Assembly: GCA_964371075.1 (NCBI GenBank)
Contig: CAYJKN010000004.1
Coordinates: forward strand, 310,001-374,000
Direction of reading: 5' to 3'
DNA from: UTCHB3 sp964371075
GTDB taxonomy: Bacteria > Bacteroidota > Ignavibacteria > Ignavibacteriales > Ignavibacteriaceae
DNA: 64,000 nucleotides
The notes under the pieces are model-generated. The model was given only the letters and a program-made list of their open reading frames with translations, searched no databases and had not been told where the DNA came from. Numbering within the stretch: the stretch's first letter is position 1; every line of letters starts with the position of its first letter. Shown one piece after another: positions 49,186 to 58,544 of this stretch. Both the position numbers and the translations under genes were made by a program.

Positions 49186-51240
49186 ATGAAAAAAGAATTT
49201 GTAATTAAATTTTCAAAGTCGTTCTTAACTGTCTTTACACTGCTGTTGATACTTGGTTCAATGGATGTAAATGCACAGTTTAAGAATAAATGGATGTCAG
49301 TTGGCTCATTGCACAGCTGGTATTCAGAAATTGGCAGTGAGCTTGAGGAGCAGGGGTTTGTAAAAACCCAGCAGGAAGGGCTTGCTTACCCTGCAATCTA
49401 CCGTTATCAGGATATGGTTGCCATGAAAGGTCACTGGATTGGCGCTGCAAACTTCACCGACCCTAAAGGTGATTTTTACCCTGTAAAAGTTGTTGCGATT
49501 GGACCAAGAAACCCACAATTTTGGGCAGCATTTCCTGAAAAATTTGAGCTGATATCAAAATATGATGCTCCGATTGTGAATGTGGATGGAAATGTCTCTT
49601 ATGAAAAGGATGTATCGATTGACAGAATCGATCCAACACTTAAAGCAGACAGAATGCTTGATAATGTGGTTCACACCCAGTTGGGTTTAACAATGAACAG
49701 GAAAATTTACCAGTTCAGTGCGCCCGGTTATGACAATTTTATTGTGTATGAATATACATATAAAAACACCGGAAACACAGATGCAGATCCAACAACAATT
49801 GAACTTCCAAACAACACTTTAACAGGTGTTTATTTCTACTATACTTTTAGATATTCCATCAATAAACAAGCCCGGTATGTAATCGGTAACTCTTCGGGAT
49901 GGGGTATCAATACCATGGTTGACACCAGAGGTGACGGCGTTGAAGTTGATCCTGTTGGTGAACAATTCAGATGCCAGTTTTCATGGCATGGATATCATCC
50001 CGGAAAAGAAGTAACTTATGACAACATAGGTGGACCTGTTTGGTCGATCAATTCCAATGCTGCAAGATATCTTGACAAAGGTGATACTGTAGGACGACTT
50101 GCTGCATGGCAGTTTGTTGGAAACATTACACTTCATGCCGATAAGTCTGCAACAGACAAATCTGATGATCCAAACCAACCATCCACAACAGGATGGGAAG
50201 ATTCTGACAGAAACGAATTCCTTGCCGGCAACAATGCATTTAATGTGAACAGAATGCAGGGTGAATATACCCTTATGTCAGCAGGTCACAAATCACCAAG
50301 ACATGCCAAATCGGTTCAGCCTGATGGTAATTATGCTGCGCAGACTGCTGCTCCTTATGGAACCGGAACGGGTGGAACATCTGCGGTTAATGGTTATGGC
50401 CCTTACACACTTGCACCCGGTGATTCTGTTACTATCGTATTCGCAGAAGCAGCATCAGGTATGGGTTATGATGCCGGACTTGAAGTTGGTAAAAGATTTA
50501 AGAATGGAACTATAACTGCTCTTCAAAAAAATCAGGAAGTTATGAAGGGGAAAGATTCCCTGATGGCAACATTTAAAAGAATCAAAGATGCTTATGATGC
50601 TAACTGGGCAACCATTCCCAATCCACCAAAACCACCAAAAGTACTTGATATCAAATCAGGTGGTGATAGAATTACACTTTCCTGGTCACTCTATGATGGT
50701 GAAAATCCTTCAGGTTACGAGATTTGGAGAGCATCTGCTAACGTGGATTCCACATATCATTTGATTCAAACGCTTCCGGCCGGAACTTCATCGTATAACG
50801 ATACATCATTATCAAGAGGATTCGACTACTACTATTATGTAACCGCTGTTGGTGCAGGTGGGGCGAAAAGCTCAAGATATTATTCACAATCGTATGACCC
50901 TGCAAGATTAAAAAGAAAAGCCGGTACTGCGCTAAATCAAATTAGAGTTGTTCCGAATCCGTATAACTCGAGTGCGGTACCCGATCAGGTACGCTTCCCG
51001 GGTGGTGCGGCAGGCGACAGAATAGCATTTTATGATATACCCGGAGAATGCACGATAAAGATTTACACCGAAATGGGTGAATTGATTAAAACTATCGAGC
51101 ACAATGACGGATCGGGTGATGAGTTCTGGAATCAGGTTACCTCATCAGGCCAGATCGTTGTTAGTGGTGTATATATTGGTGTTATTACAGACACAAAGAC
51201 CGGTGAAAAACACACGGTTAAATTTGTAATTATTCGCTAA
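49186..51240 (+). CDS. secreted protein with FN3 domain and divergent sorting domain
   Basis: This 684-aa protein starts at ATG 49186 after GAGG, giving a signal peptide (FLTVFTLLLILGSMDVNAQ). A long N-terminal domain of unknown fold carries many D/N/W residues. An FN3 domain follows (PPKPPKVLDIKSGGD...YYYYVTAVG, ~490-580). The last ~90 residues (IRVVPNPYNSS...GVYIGVITD...KFVIIR) are a divergent type IX-like domain, with PNPY in place of PNPFNPST. It overlaps no gene but lies 41 bases after the receptor, so is likely co-expressed. Function is unknown; it may sit on the receptor. Confidence 0.7.
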   Translation: MKKEFVIKFSKSFLTVFTLLLILGSMDVNAQFKNKWMSVGSLHSWYSEIGSELEEQGFVKTQQEGLAYPAIYRYQDMVAMKGHWIGAANFTDPKGDFYPVKVVAIGPRNPQFWAAFPEKFELISKYDAPIVNVDGNVSYEKDVSIDRIDPTLKADRMLDNVVHTQLGLTMNRKIYQFSAPGYDNFIVYEYTYKNTGNTDADPTTIELPNNTLTGVYFYYTFRYSINKQARYVIGNSSGWGINTMVDTRGDGVEVDPVGEQFRCQFSWHGYHPGKEVTYDNIGGPVWSINSNAARYLDKGDTVGRLAAWQFVGNITLHADKSATDKSDDPNQPSTTGWEDSDRNEFLAGNNAFNVNRMQGEYTLMSAGHKSPRHAKSVQPDGNYAAQTAAPYGTGTGGTSAVNGYGPYTLAPGDSVTIVFAEAASGMGYDAGLEVGKRFKNGTITALQKNQEVMKGKDSLMATFKRIKDAYDANWATIPNPPKPPKVLDIKSGGDRITLSWSLYDGENPSGYEIWRASANVDSTYHLIQTLPAGTSSYNDTSLSRGFDYYYYVTAVGAGGAKSSRYYSQSYDPARLKRKAGTALNQIRVVPNPYNSSAVPDQVRFPGGAAGDRIAFYDIPGECTIKIYTEMGELIKTIEHNDGSGDEFWNQVTSSGQIVVSGVYIGVITDTKTGEKHTVKFVIIR

Positions 51241-51262
51241 CTTAACCGGGACTGAAAAGATT

Positions 51263-52279
51263 ATGAAAAAGTATTTATTAATTACGGCGATGATTGTCCT
51301 TGCCGTAAGCTTTCTCCAGCCTGACACTCTCGCACAACGGACGAAGTTAGCGCAGGCAGGTATGAAATTTTTGAGTGTGCCAACCGATGCGAGAGCTACC
51401 GGTATGGGTGAGACCTTCACTGCAATAGAGAGCGGGTCTGCAGCACTTTTCTACAATCCTGCCACTATGGCATTTGGTGATACCCGTGGTGATGTTTCCG
51501 CCGGTGTAAACAAATGGATTGCAGACATCAATTATGTTTATTCGAGTTTTTCTCTGCAACCTGCTGACCCCGCATGGGGAAAGTTTGGAGCCTCAATTAT
51601 GGCTGTCAATTATGGTGATCTGTTGATGACTGTTGTTGATGGAACCACTGAAAGAGGTTACAGGGATGTTGGAACATTCACACCAACTGCTATTGCAATC
51701 GGTGTTGGATATGCCAACGCCCTTTCTGAAAAATTCAGTGTCGGTGGACAAGTAAAATATGTTCGCCAGAATCTGGGCGTGAGCCCTATTTCTTTCGACA
51801 ACACGGGTAAAATGCTCACTGAAGAAAATTCACTGGTAACACTCGCTTACGATTTTGGTATCTTCTACAGAACCGGATTCAAAAGTCTAAATTTTGGAAT
51901 GAGTGTAAGGAATTTCTCAACTGAGATAAAGTATAAAGAAGATGGCTTCCAGCTGCCTTTAAACTTTAAGATCGGTGTTGCGATGAATCTGATGGACTTC
52001 TTCCCAAGTCTTGCTAAAGAACACTCCTTCCTTTTTGCAGTGGATGTTTCTCACCCGAGAGATTATCCGGAGCAATTATATATAGGTGGCGAGTACAATT
52101 TTATGAAGTGGGTTTACCTGCGTGGTGGAGTTTCTTTCCCTAATGATGAAAAAGAATACAATCTCGGTTTTGGTATTCGTCCTGAATTGGATGGTATCAA
52201 AATGGCTGTTGATTATGCTTATACACCATTTGGAATCTTCAGCTCAGTCCACAACTTCACTGTCAGATTTGAGTATTAA
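51263..52279 (+). CDS. PorV/PorQ-family outer membrane protein
   Basis: This 338-aa protein has a signal peptide, then FLSVPTDARATGMGETFTA and SALFYNPATMAFG, the hallmarks of the PorV/PorQ (FadL-like, UPF0164) family. It is predicted as a 14-strand barrel. PorV works with PorU in the type IX system, while other members form pores. The location between the FN3 protein and TIG lipoprotein suggests a link with export of the locus products. Start ATG 51263 lies 22 bases after the previous stop. Confidence 0.82.
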   Translation: MKKYLLITAMIVLAVSFLQPDTLAQRTKLAQAGMKFLSVPTDARATGMGETFTAIESGSAALFYNPATMAFGDTRGDVSAGVNKWIADINYVYSSFSLQPADPAWGKFGASIMAVNYGDLLMTVVDGTTERGYRDVGTFTPTAIAIGVGYANALSEKFSVGGQVKYVRQNLGVSPISFDNTGKMLTEENSLVTLAYDFGIFYRTGFKSLNFGMSVRNFSTEIKYKEDGFQLPLNFKIGVAMNLMDFFPSLAKEHSFLFAVDVSHPRDYPEQLYIGGEYNFMKWVYLRGGVSFPNDEKEYNLGFGIRPELDGIKMAVDYAYTPFGIFSSVHNFTVRFEY

Positions 52280-52299
52280 TTTATCAGACGGGTTAAAAA

Positions 52300-53553
52300 A
52301 TGAAAGCTATTTGTATGAATAAAATTAAAAATGTTCTGCTCCCGGTTTATCTTCTGATATCAGCGATGATACTCTTTTCCGGGTGTGGTAACGATACAAC
52401 AACTACTCTGTTCGATCCTAATGTCCCTGTTAAACCGGATCCTGTTATTTCAACAGTGACACCTGACAGCGGGTTGAGTGGAATAACCGAGTTGACAATA
52501 ACAGGCACAAACTTCTCAAGCGTGCTTAGTGAAAATACTGTTTATTTTAATCAGTCAATCGGTACTGTCCTTGAAGCCTCACCAACAATGATTAAGGTCA
52601 GGGCAGGTGTGGTTTCTGCTGCCGGTGCAACAGCATTGGTTAAAATCAGAGTTAAAGGTGCGCTTGCATTCAGCAATACAGTTACCGTTAAACTGATTCA
52701 GGCAGCAGAGTTTCCATTTGCGTTCCAAAGTTTCGAGTTGCCTTCAGCTCTCGAATTTGACAAAAACGGGAACATGTACTTTTCACTCCTTACAAGTGGA
52801 GTAACAAATAATATCGTTAAAGTAACTCCGGCAGGAGTTAAGTCTAACTTTACTCCTTCTATTGGTGGTGGATATGTCTTCACAAGCCTCAAAATGGGAC
52901 CTGACGGTGCTCTTTATGGTGTAAGGAATTCACTCCGCGCCATTTTTAGAATGACGGAAGGTGCGGCAATCGCTTCATGGTTTGCAATCACTCCAAACAC
53001 AGTAAAAATAGCTGATATCGATTTTGATGAAGCAGGAAATATCTGGGCTTGTGGCGATAATGCATCCCTGTTTAGAGTAAGCCCAACCAAAGTTCTGAAA
53101 TCATATCCGTTTGTTGCTACTGCCACTGCTATCAGAGTCTATAATAACGCAGTATATATTGCTGTTAAAAAAGATTCCGCCGGAATCCTTTATAAATTCC
53201 CATTGGATGCAAATGGTGATATCGATGCGGCAAATCCTCAGACTGTAGCTAACATAAGCTCCACAGTTGGATTTAATGTTTATATCAATCAATTTACCAT
53301 GGACATAAACGGGAATATTTTCCTGGCAACAAACAATATTGAGCCAATCCTTAAGGTTACACCTGCAGGAATAGTTACAGTTCACTACCCGGGAGTTTTT
53401 CTTCCATTAAACGCCATGTATCTAACATGGGACAATGGTTCGAACCTCTATTACACCAGAGCTTCGGGTCTGGTTGATGGAAAAACAAACGACCAAACAA
53501 TCGTAAAAGTCCTGATGGGTGTGCAAGGTGCCGCTTATTCAGGTAGAAAATAA
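52300..53553 (+). CDS. lipoprotein with IPT/TIG domain and propeller
   Basis: This ~415-aa protein has a lipoprotein signal (AMILFSGC). An IPT/TIG Ig-like domain (~47-125, PDPVISTVTPDSGLSGITE) is followed by an NHL/SMP-30-like propeller with repeated DKNGNMYF, DPDGALYG, DEAGNIWA motifs. It would be anchored in the outer membrane and exposed to periplasm or surface. Either ATG 52300 or 52315 may be the start. It is 20 bases after the PorV-like gene. Proteins of this type often bind polysaccharide or partner proteins; none is identified. Confidence 0.75.
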   Translation: MKAICMNKIKNVLLPVYLLISAMILFSGCGNDTTTTLFDPNVPVKPDPVISTVTPDSGLSGITELTITGTNFSSVLSENTVYFNQSIGTVLEASPTMIKVRAGVVSAAGATALVKIRVKGALAFSNTVTVKLIQAAEFPFAFQSFELPSALEFDKNGNMYFSLLTSGVTNNIVKVTPAGVKSNFTPSIGGGYVFTSLKMGPDGALYGVRNSLRAIFRMTEGAAIASWFAITPNTVKIADIDFDEAGNIWACGDNASLFRVSPTKVLKSYPFVATATAIRVYNNAVYIAVKKDSAGILYKFPLDANGDIDAANPQTVANISSTVGFNVYINQFTMDINGNIFLATNNIEPILKVTPAGIVTVHYPGVFLPLNAMYLTWDNGSNLYYTRASGLVDGKTNDQTIVKVLMGVQGAAYSGRK

Positions 53554-53621
53554 TTCACTTTTTAATTGGAAATAGTTTACTATTTTTATAGCTCATAATC
53601 AACTCACATAGGAGATACAAA

Positions 53622-54920
53622 ATGAAAAAATTGGCTGCACTATTTATATTCGTGTTGCTGACAAGCGGGGCATTCGCTCAAGGTTGGACCTTTAACGGAT
53701 ATTTCCCCGATACTACAAGCCTTCGTATTGCTTCCGGCGGTCATGGAATCGCTTGCGATGCTTACGGTAGAGTCTGGATTCAACTCTACAGTTCTGCTGT
53801 AGATTCCATTTGGAACGGAAATGCATGGGTAAAAACCGGTGCGCTTTATTGCTTCAACCCTGATGGAACCCAGGCATCATTTTCACCAATTAAGGTTTTT
53901 GTTGGACCTACCTTCACTGACTCACTCGTTGGAAATACCGGTCGTGGTCTAAAAACCCACACTGACGGTGATATTCTTGCATCACATTTTGATTTTGTTC
54001 AGAAGGTTGACTTCAAGACAGGTCTTTCAAAAGGTGTTATGAGAAATGTACTTGGAGCTTCTGCAATCGCCGCTGCATCCGACGATAACGGTAATGTATT
54101 TACCGGAAATGTTGTTGGTGGAAACCCAATCAAAATTTGGGATCCTACTTTTAATTTCCTCGGAAACGCAGTTGATTCATCAGTTGGATTTTCAAGAACT
54201 TTTGAAGTTGGCCCTGATGGGAATACTATATATTGGGCTGGTTATACCAACCACGCAATATTTAAATATACCAGACCTGATGAATTTTCACCATTCACAG
54301 TAACAGACACAATTTTTAAAGGTTTTGATTGTGAATCAATCGCATGGAACAGACCATACAATCGTCTGTGGGCATCAGCAGGATCAAACAATGATCTTCC
54401 AAACAGATACCCGGGTGCAACAACTTTCTGGACTTCAAGAGCATGGTATGCAATGAATACTGAAACCGGTGAGATTACTGATAGCTTGATCTGGACTAAC
54501 TATCCTGGTACAGCAGATGCAAGACCTCGCGGTATAGCTTTTTCACCAACAGGAGATACAGCTTATGTTATCTCATTTGGTGCATCAAACTATCCACCGG
54601 TTGAAAGATATATCAACCCAAATCCATCGAGCATCAAAGATCTCGGTCTTGTAGCTGATGACTTCACACTTTTCCAGAACTATCCTAACCCATTCAACCC
54701 TTCAACTGAAATTAAATTCTCATTGAAGTCAGCCGGTTTCACAACCCTGAAGGTTTATGATATTCTTGGTAAAGAAGTAGCTACACTCGTTAGCGAAAAT
54801 CTTGGCTCAGGCGTTTATGCTTACTCATTTGATGCTTCAAAGTTGGCTTCAGGTACTTACATCTACGAAGTAGTTTCGAACAATGTAAGACTTACCAACA
54901 AAATGTTGCTCATGAAATAG
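53622..54920 (+). CDS. secreted propeller protein with type IX sorting domain
   Basis: This 432-aa protein begins with a signal peptide (LAALFIFVLLTSGAFAQ) and an NHL-like propeller (SDDNGNVFTG, GPDGNTIYWAG). The end (~345-432) is a type IX domain with FQNYPNPFNPSTEIKFS and LMK. ATAGGAG lies 13 bases before the start. It ends the locus, followed by short repeats and a terminator. It probably binds the surface. It shares the propeller theme with the lipoprotein before it. Confidence 0.8.
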   Translation: MKKLAALFIFVLLTSGAFAQGWTFNGYFPDTTSLRIASGGHGIACDAYGRVWIQLYSSAVDSIWNGNAWVKTGALYCFNPDGTQASFSPIKVFVGPTFTDSLVGNTGRGLKTHTDGDILASHFDFVQKVDFKTGLSKGVMRNVLGASAIAAASDDNGNVFTGNVVGGNPIKIWDPTFNFLGNAVDSSVGFSRTFEVGPDGNTIYWAGYTNHAIFKYTRPDEFSPFTVTDTIFKGFDCESIAWNRPYNRLWASAGSNNDLPNRYPGATTFWTSRAWYAMNTETGEITDSLIWTNYPGTADARPRGIAFSPTGDTAYVISFGASNYPPVERYINPNPSSIKDLGLVADDFTLFQNYPNPFNPSTEIKFSLKSAGFTTLKVYDILGKEVATLVSENLGSGVYAYSFDASKLASGTYIYEVVSNNVRLTNKMLLMK

Positions 54921-54950
54921 GTATCAGGTATCAGGTATTAGGTATTAATA
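54921..54950 (+). repeat. GTATYAG tandem repeats
   Basis: GTATCAG GTATCAG GTATTAG GTATTAA is repeated in tandem directly after the stop. The unit resembles those at 58291-58350 and, inverted, at 58448-58517. Confidence 0.7.
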
Positions 54951-54978
54951 TCTAAGCCTTTTATTCTAAATTATTGGA

Positions 54979-55008
54979 AAAAAGGCTGCTGGAAACGGCA
55001 GCCTTTTT
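54979..55008 (+). terminator. intrinsic terminator
   Basis: AAAAAGGCTGC and GCAGCCTTTTT form an 11-base stem with an 8-base loop, followed by AT-rich sequence. It ends the 46-55 kb locus. Confidence 0.9.
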
Positions 55009-55039
55009 ATTTTATCAAAATATTTAAAGAAAACTCACT

Positions 55040-57304
55040 GTGTTATTATCTCCATTTTTTCTTTCCAAAACAACTTCAACTTTAACTACTTATTTTTTAA
55101 CAATTTTGCTGCTGACGGGTTTTTACACTTCTGTTGAAGCACAATCTACAGGAAATCTTCGTGGAATCGTTTCTGATTCGTTAACGGGTGAAATTATTCC
55201 CTATGCTAATATTGTTATCGAAACCACAAAATTTGGAGCTTCCTCGAACAGTTCCGGATATTATTTTATTCCTTCAATTCCTTCGGGGAAAAGGATTGTC
55301 AAATTTTCTTGCATTGGCTATCAGACAAACAAAGTCGAAATAAACATAAGGTCGGGTGTTATCAATGATCTAAATATCAAACTGACTCGAATATCAGTTG
55401 ATATAGATGAAGTTACAATCGTTGGGGAACGAAATGCGAGAGAGAATGAAACCGATCTTGGACTTGAAAAAATCTCAGTAAAAGATATAGAATTGCAGCC
55501 TGTTGGTGCAGAAATGGATATTTTTCGAGTAATTCAAAACAACCCGGGAGTTAATACAACAGGGGATGCAACATCAAAATATTATGTTCGCGGGGGAGGA
55601 AGCGATCAAAATCTGGTTCTCCTAAACGGAGCCACGGTATATAATCCTTTTCACGCTTTGGGGATTTTTAGCGTTATCGATCCCGAAATTATTTCATCTC
55701 TTGAATTTTATAAAGGTGGATTTACTCCTTCTTCAGGTGACAGACTCTCTTCTATTCTAAATATCATAACGAGGGATGGGAACAAGAATTTTTATCAGGG
55801 GACATTACAAGCAGGCCTTCTGTCGGGGAAAGTGGCAGTTGAAGGACCAATACCCGGAGGTTCATTCCTCATGACCGGTAGAAAAAGTTACTACTCGGGT
55901 ATTCTTAGAAAGTACCTGAATGAAAAAGACACTCCTTTCGATTTTTACGATCTTTCACTTAAAGTAAATTTTTCGTCACCATCAATTGATGAGAATAGTA
56001 AGTTTAGTGCACACACATTCCTCAGTAGCGATCAGGTTATGAATCACGATCCACTTTTGGAAGATTACGATATAAGAAACAATATCGGGGGATTCAAATG
56101 GAGTAAGATATGGAATGGTTCACCACTCGTTTCTGATGTGATTTTTTCATATTCACATTATATGGCAAAGGTTGAACCCAACTTTAGCGGTTCAAAACCG
56201 AGAGAAAACAATGTAAAAGACTTTACCGTAAATGCTGATTTTGCATATATTTATGACAGCAAGGATCAACTTCTCTTTGGTGTTCAGAATAAATATATCA
56301 CCACTGCTCTGAAACAGGAAAATCAACTTGAAAGGGAGATGGATTACACCGTAAACAAAAGTGCACTGGCGGCGTATCTGAATTATAAATTTTTTAGATG
56401 GGATGATGTTGGGCTTGATCTTGGGATGCGATTTAATTTATTGTCGATGGCTGATAAAAGACCGTTTCTTTTTGAGCCAAGGATAAGCATAACTTATCTA
56501 CTCAACAGGTTAATGATCTTTAAGTTCGCCTTTGGTCGTTATTCACAAGAGCTGGTATCTTTAGCCAATGAAGATGAATTGATTTCCGTATTTGAACCCT
56601 GGATTATCATTCCAAACAATATCACAGCTGCAGAGGCAACCCATTTTATAGCCGGATTTACTTCATATTTTACCGACAAAGTTGTTCTTGAGATTGAGGC
56701 ATATTATAAAGTGATGTCGAATCTGATGGAAGTAAATGAGAAAAAATTTACTTCAGTGCAATTTGACTTTAAGAATATTGACGGAGTTTCCTACGGAGTT
56801 GAAACTTCATTAAAATTTGAGGGAAGTCTGTTTTACGGTAGAGCCACTTACGCACTTGGTTGGGCTGAGAAACAAGCGAAAGATTTAACTTATGCACCAC
56901 GATATGATGTTAGACATTCGCTAAGTTTGCTTGCTGGTTTCAGCCCCGGTGGCAATTGGCAATTCACAGCAAACTGGATGTTAAATTCCGGTATGCCCTT
57001 TACTCCAATCTCAGGCTTCTTCGACAAACTTCTATTAGATGGCACAACCCCCATTGACATATTTAATGGTTATGAACCTCAGTTCATCTACGATATCAAA
57101 AACTCAGGCAGACTCCCTTCATACCACAGACTTGACCTCTCGGTAACCAAAAAGTTTAAAACCGGATTTGCTGATTTTACGATCGGAGCGAGTGTTCTGA
57201 ATCTTTACAACAGAGCCAATATCTACTATTTTGATAAAAAAACAGGGAAGAGAGTTAACCAGCTGCCAATTCTCCCTGCATTATTTGTGAAAGCGGAGTT
57301 TTAA
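55040..57304 (+). CDS. TonB-dependent receptor with CarboxypepD_reg domain
   Basis: This 754-aa protein starts at GTG 55040 with a signal peptide (ILLLTGFYTSVEAQ), a CarboxypepD_reg domain (GIVSDSLTGEIIPYANIV), plug (PGVNTTGDATSKYYVRGGGSDQNLVLLNG) and barrel. The start is weakly supported, since no ribosome-binding site is clear. It pairs with the DUF4249 lipoprotein that follows after one base, the SusC/D-like arrangement of nutrient import. The substrate is unknown. Confidence 0.85.
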   Translation: MLLSPFFLSKTTSTLTTYFLTILLLTGFYTSVEAQSTGNLRGIVSDSLTGEIIPYANIVIETTKFGASSNSSGYYFIPSIPSGKRIVKFSCIGYQTNKVEINIRSGVINDLNIKLTRISVDIDEVTIVGERNARENETDLGLEKISVKDIELQPVGAEMDIFRVIQNNPGVNTTGDATSKYYVRGGGSDQNLVLLNGATVYNPFHALGIFSVIDPEIISSLEFYKGGFTPSSGDRLSSILNIITRDGNKNFYQGTLQAGLLSGKVAVEGPIPGGSFLMTGRKSYYSGILRKYLNEKDTPFDFYDLSLKVNFSSPSIDENSKFSAHTFLSSDQVMNHDPLLEDYDIRNNIGGFKWSKIWNGSPLVSDVIFSYSHYMAKVEPNFSGSKPRENNVKDFTVNADFAYIYDSKDQLLFGVQNKYITTALKQENQLEREMDYTVNKSALAAYLNYKFFRWDDVGLDLGMRFNLLSMADKRPFLFEPRISITYLLNRLMIFKFAFGRYSQELVSLANEDELISVFEPWIIIPNNITAAEATHFIAGFTSYFTDKVVLEIEAYYKVMSNLMEVNEKKFTSVQFDFKNIDGVSYGVETSLKFEGSLFYGRATYALGWAEKQAKDLTYAPRYDVRHSLSLLAGFSPGGNWQFTANWMLNSGMPFTPISGFFDKLLLDGTTPIDIFNGYEPQFIYDIKNSGRLPSYHRLDLSVTKKFKTGFADFTIGASVLNLYNRANIYYFDKKTGKRVNQLPILPALFVKAEF

Positions 57305-57305
57305 A

Positions 57306-58292
57306 ATGAAGTTGATTTTTTCTTTTATCATTTTATTGTTTTTTGTCCTCACCGCCTCCGGATGTGAGGACAGTTTTACTCCTCGATCAGAGTTTAAAGA
57401 GGGTTATGTGCTTTTTTCAATAACTGCCGGACAGGAAATTGGTAAACTTGTAGTTCCAAAAGTAATTCTTGCAAGAGTATATGATGTTCCGGGAACTGAT
57501 CCATACCTGAATACAGAAGCCCCTGAGATTGCAGGCGCAAGAGTTGAAATTAAATTCAGAGGTGACACCTATCTTCTAAAAGATTCCACAGTTGCCCGGG
57601 AAGATTCATCACGATATACTTCCCCTGTAAAATTCTATTTTGGAAAAGCAATTCCGCTCTATTCCGGTGATACCATTACAATAACGGCAAGACTGGCAAA
57701 CGGTGTTCTACTGACTTCAGGAACCAAAGTGCCGAGATATCTCTATTACGAATCGTCGATTGTGTTTCCAAGAGGATTTACAACCGATGTGGATGTTTAC
57801 AAATATGGCAAAACATGGAGTCTCTACTGGGCTTCACAGGAATTAAATCTTTGTTTCCCCAAAATGAAACTTTATTACACAAAAAAAGAGGGAAACAGGG
57901 AAGTATCTAAAAATATTGAAATACCGCTGAGAGTTATTGATCGAAACGGAGTTCCAACCCCGATTTACCCCGTGGCAAACAGAGATGAAGAAGCAAATTA
58001 TGAACTCGCTTCATTTGACTGGGCAATGAACAAAATTTCGGAAGGGGAACCCGATAAATCACTTTTCCGTGTTCAACATGTGATATTTGAAGCCACTGAA
58101 TATGATGCACCACTTTCAAATTATTATTCGAGTGTTAATGGATTTCTTGACAATTTTAGTCTAAGACTCGATGAACAGGTATTTAGCAACATTGCAGGCG
58201 GGTTTGGCGTTTTTGGCACCTATTTCACATCCGCATATCAAGTGGAAATGGACTCAAGATATGTTCAAAAATATGGATACAACATTAAGTAA
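57306..58292 (+). CDS. DUF4249-like lipoprotein
   Basis: This 328-aa protein has a lipoprotein signal (FFVLTASGC) and a beta-rich body with GARVEIKFRGDTYLLKDS and SGDTITITARLANG, typical of DUF4249 proteins that pair with TonB receptors. It would sit on the receptor's outer face and capture substrate. It starts one base after the receptor stop. Its C-terminus is followed by TATTAGGTGTTA repeats and a terminator. Confidence 0.8.
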   Translation: MKLIFSFIILLFFVLTASGCEDSFTPRSEFKEGYVLFSITAGQEIGKLVVPKVILARVYDVPGTDPYLNTEAPEIAGARVEIKFRGDTYLLKDSTVAREDSSRYTSPVKFYFGKAIPLYSGDTITITARLANGVLLTSGTKVPRYLYYESSIVFPRGFTTDVDVYKYGKTWSLYWASQELNLCFPKMKLYYTKKEGNREVSKNIEIPLRVIDRNGVPTPIYPVANRDEEANYELASFDWAMNKISEGEPDKSLFRVQHVIFEATEYDAPLSNYYSSVNGFLDNFSLRLDEQVFSNIAGGFGVFGTYFTSAYQVEMDSRYVQKYGYNIK

Positions 58293-58350
58293 ATATTAGG
58301 TGTTAAATATTAGGTGTTTAATATTAGGTATTAGGTATTAAGTATTAATT
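58291..58350 (+). repeat. AATATTAGGTGTT / TATTAGGTATTA repeats
   Basis: Units of AATATTAGGTGTT (x2) grade into TATTAGGTATTAGGTATTAAGTATTAATT. The start overlaps the stop codon of the lipoprotein gene. It is related to 54921-54950. Confidence 0.7.
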
Positions 58351-58382
58351 AGAACCTAAATTCCTCACCAAGTTATAAAATT

Positions 58383-58417
58383 AAAGCCCGTTTAGAATGC
58401 CTAACGGGCTTTTTTTA
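58383..58417 (+). terminator. intrinsic terminator
   Basis: AAAGCCCGTT and AACGGGCTTT with a 10-base loop precede a T-run. It ends the receptor/DUF4249 operon. Confidence 0.9.
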
Positions 58418-58431
58418 TTGAAGAAAGGTAA

Positions 58432-58544
58432 CTTTCGGGTTCAAAAAATAATACCTAATAATTAATAATTGACGTCAGTCTATTCTTTCGGGTTCAAAAA
58501 ATAATACCTAATAATTAATAATTAATAATTGACATCAGTCTATT
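58432..58544. repeat. tandem duplication overlapping permease 3' end
   Basis: A 53-base copy (58432-58484) and a 60-base copy (58485-58544) are nearly identical, the second having an extra AATAATT. Both contain CTTTCGGGTTC, AATACCTAATAATTAATAATT and GTCAGTCTATT-like ends. The second copy includes the last codons and stop of the permease gene, and the first a duplicate of that end. Confidence 0.85.
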
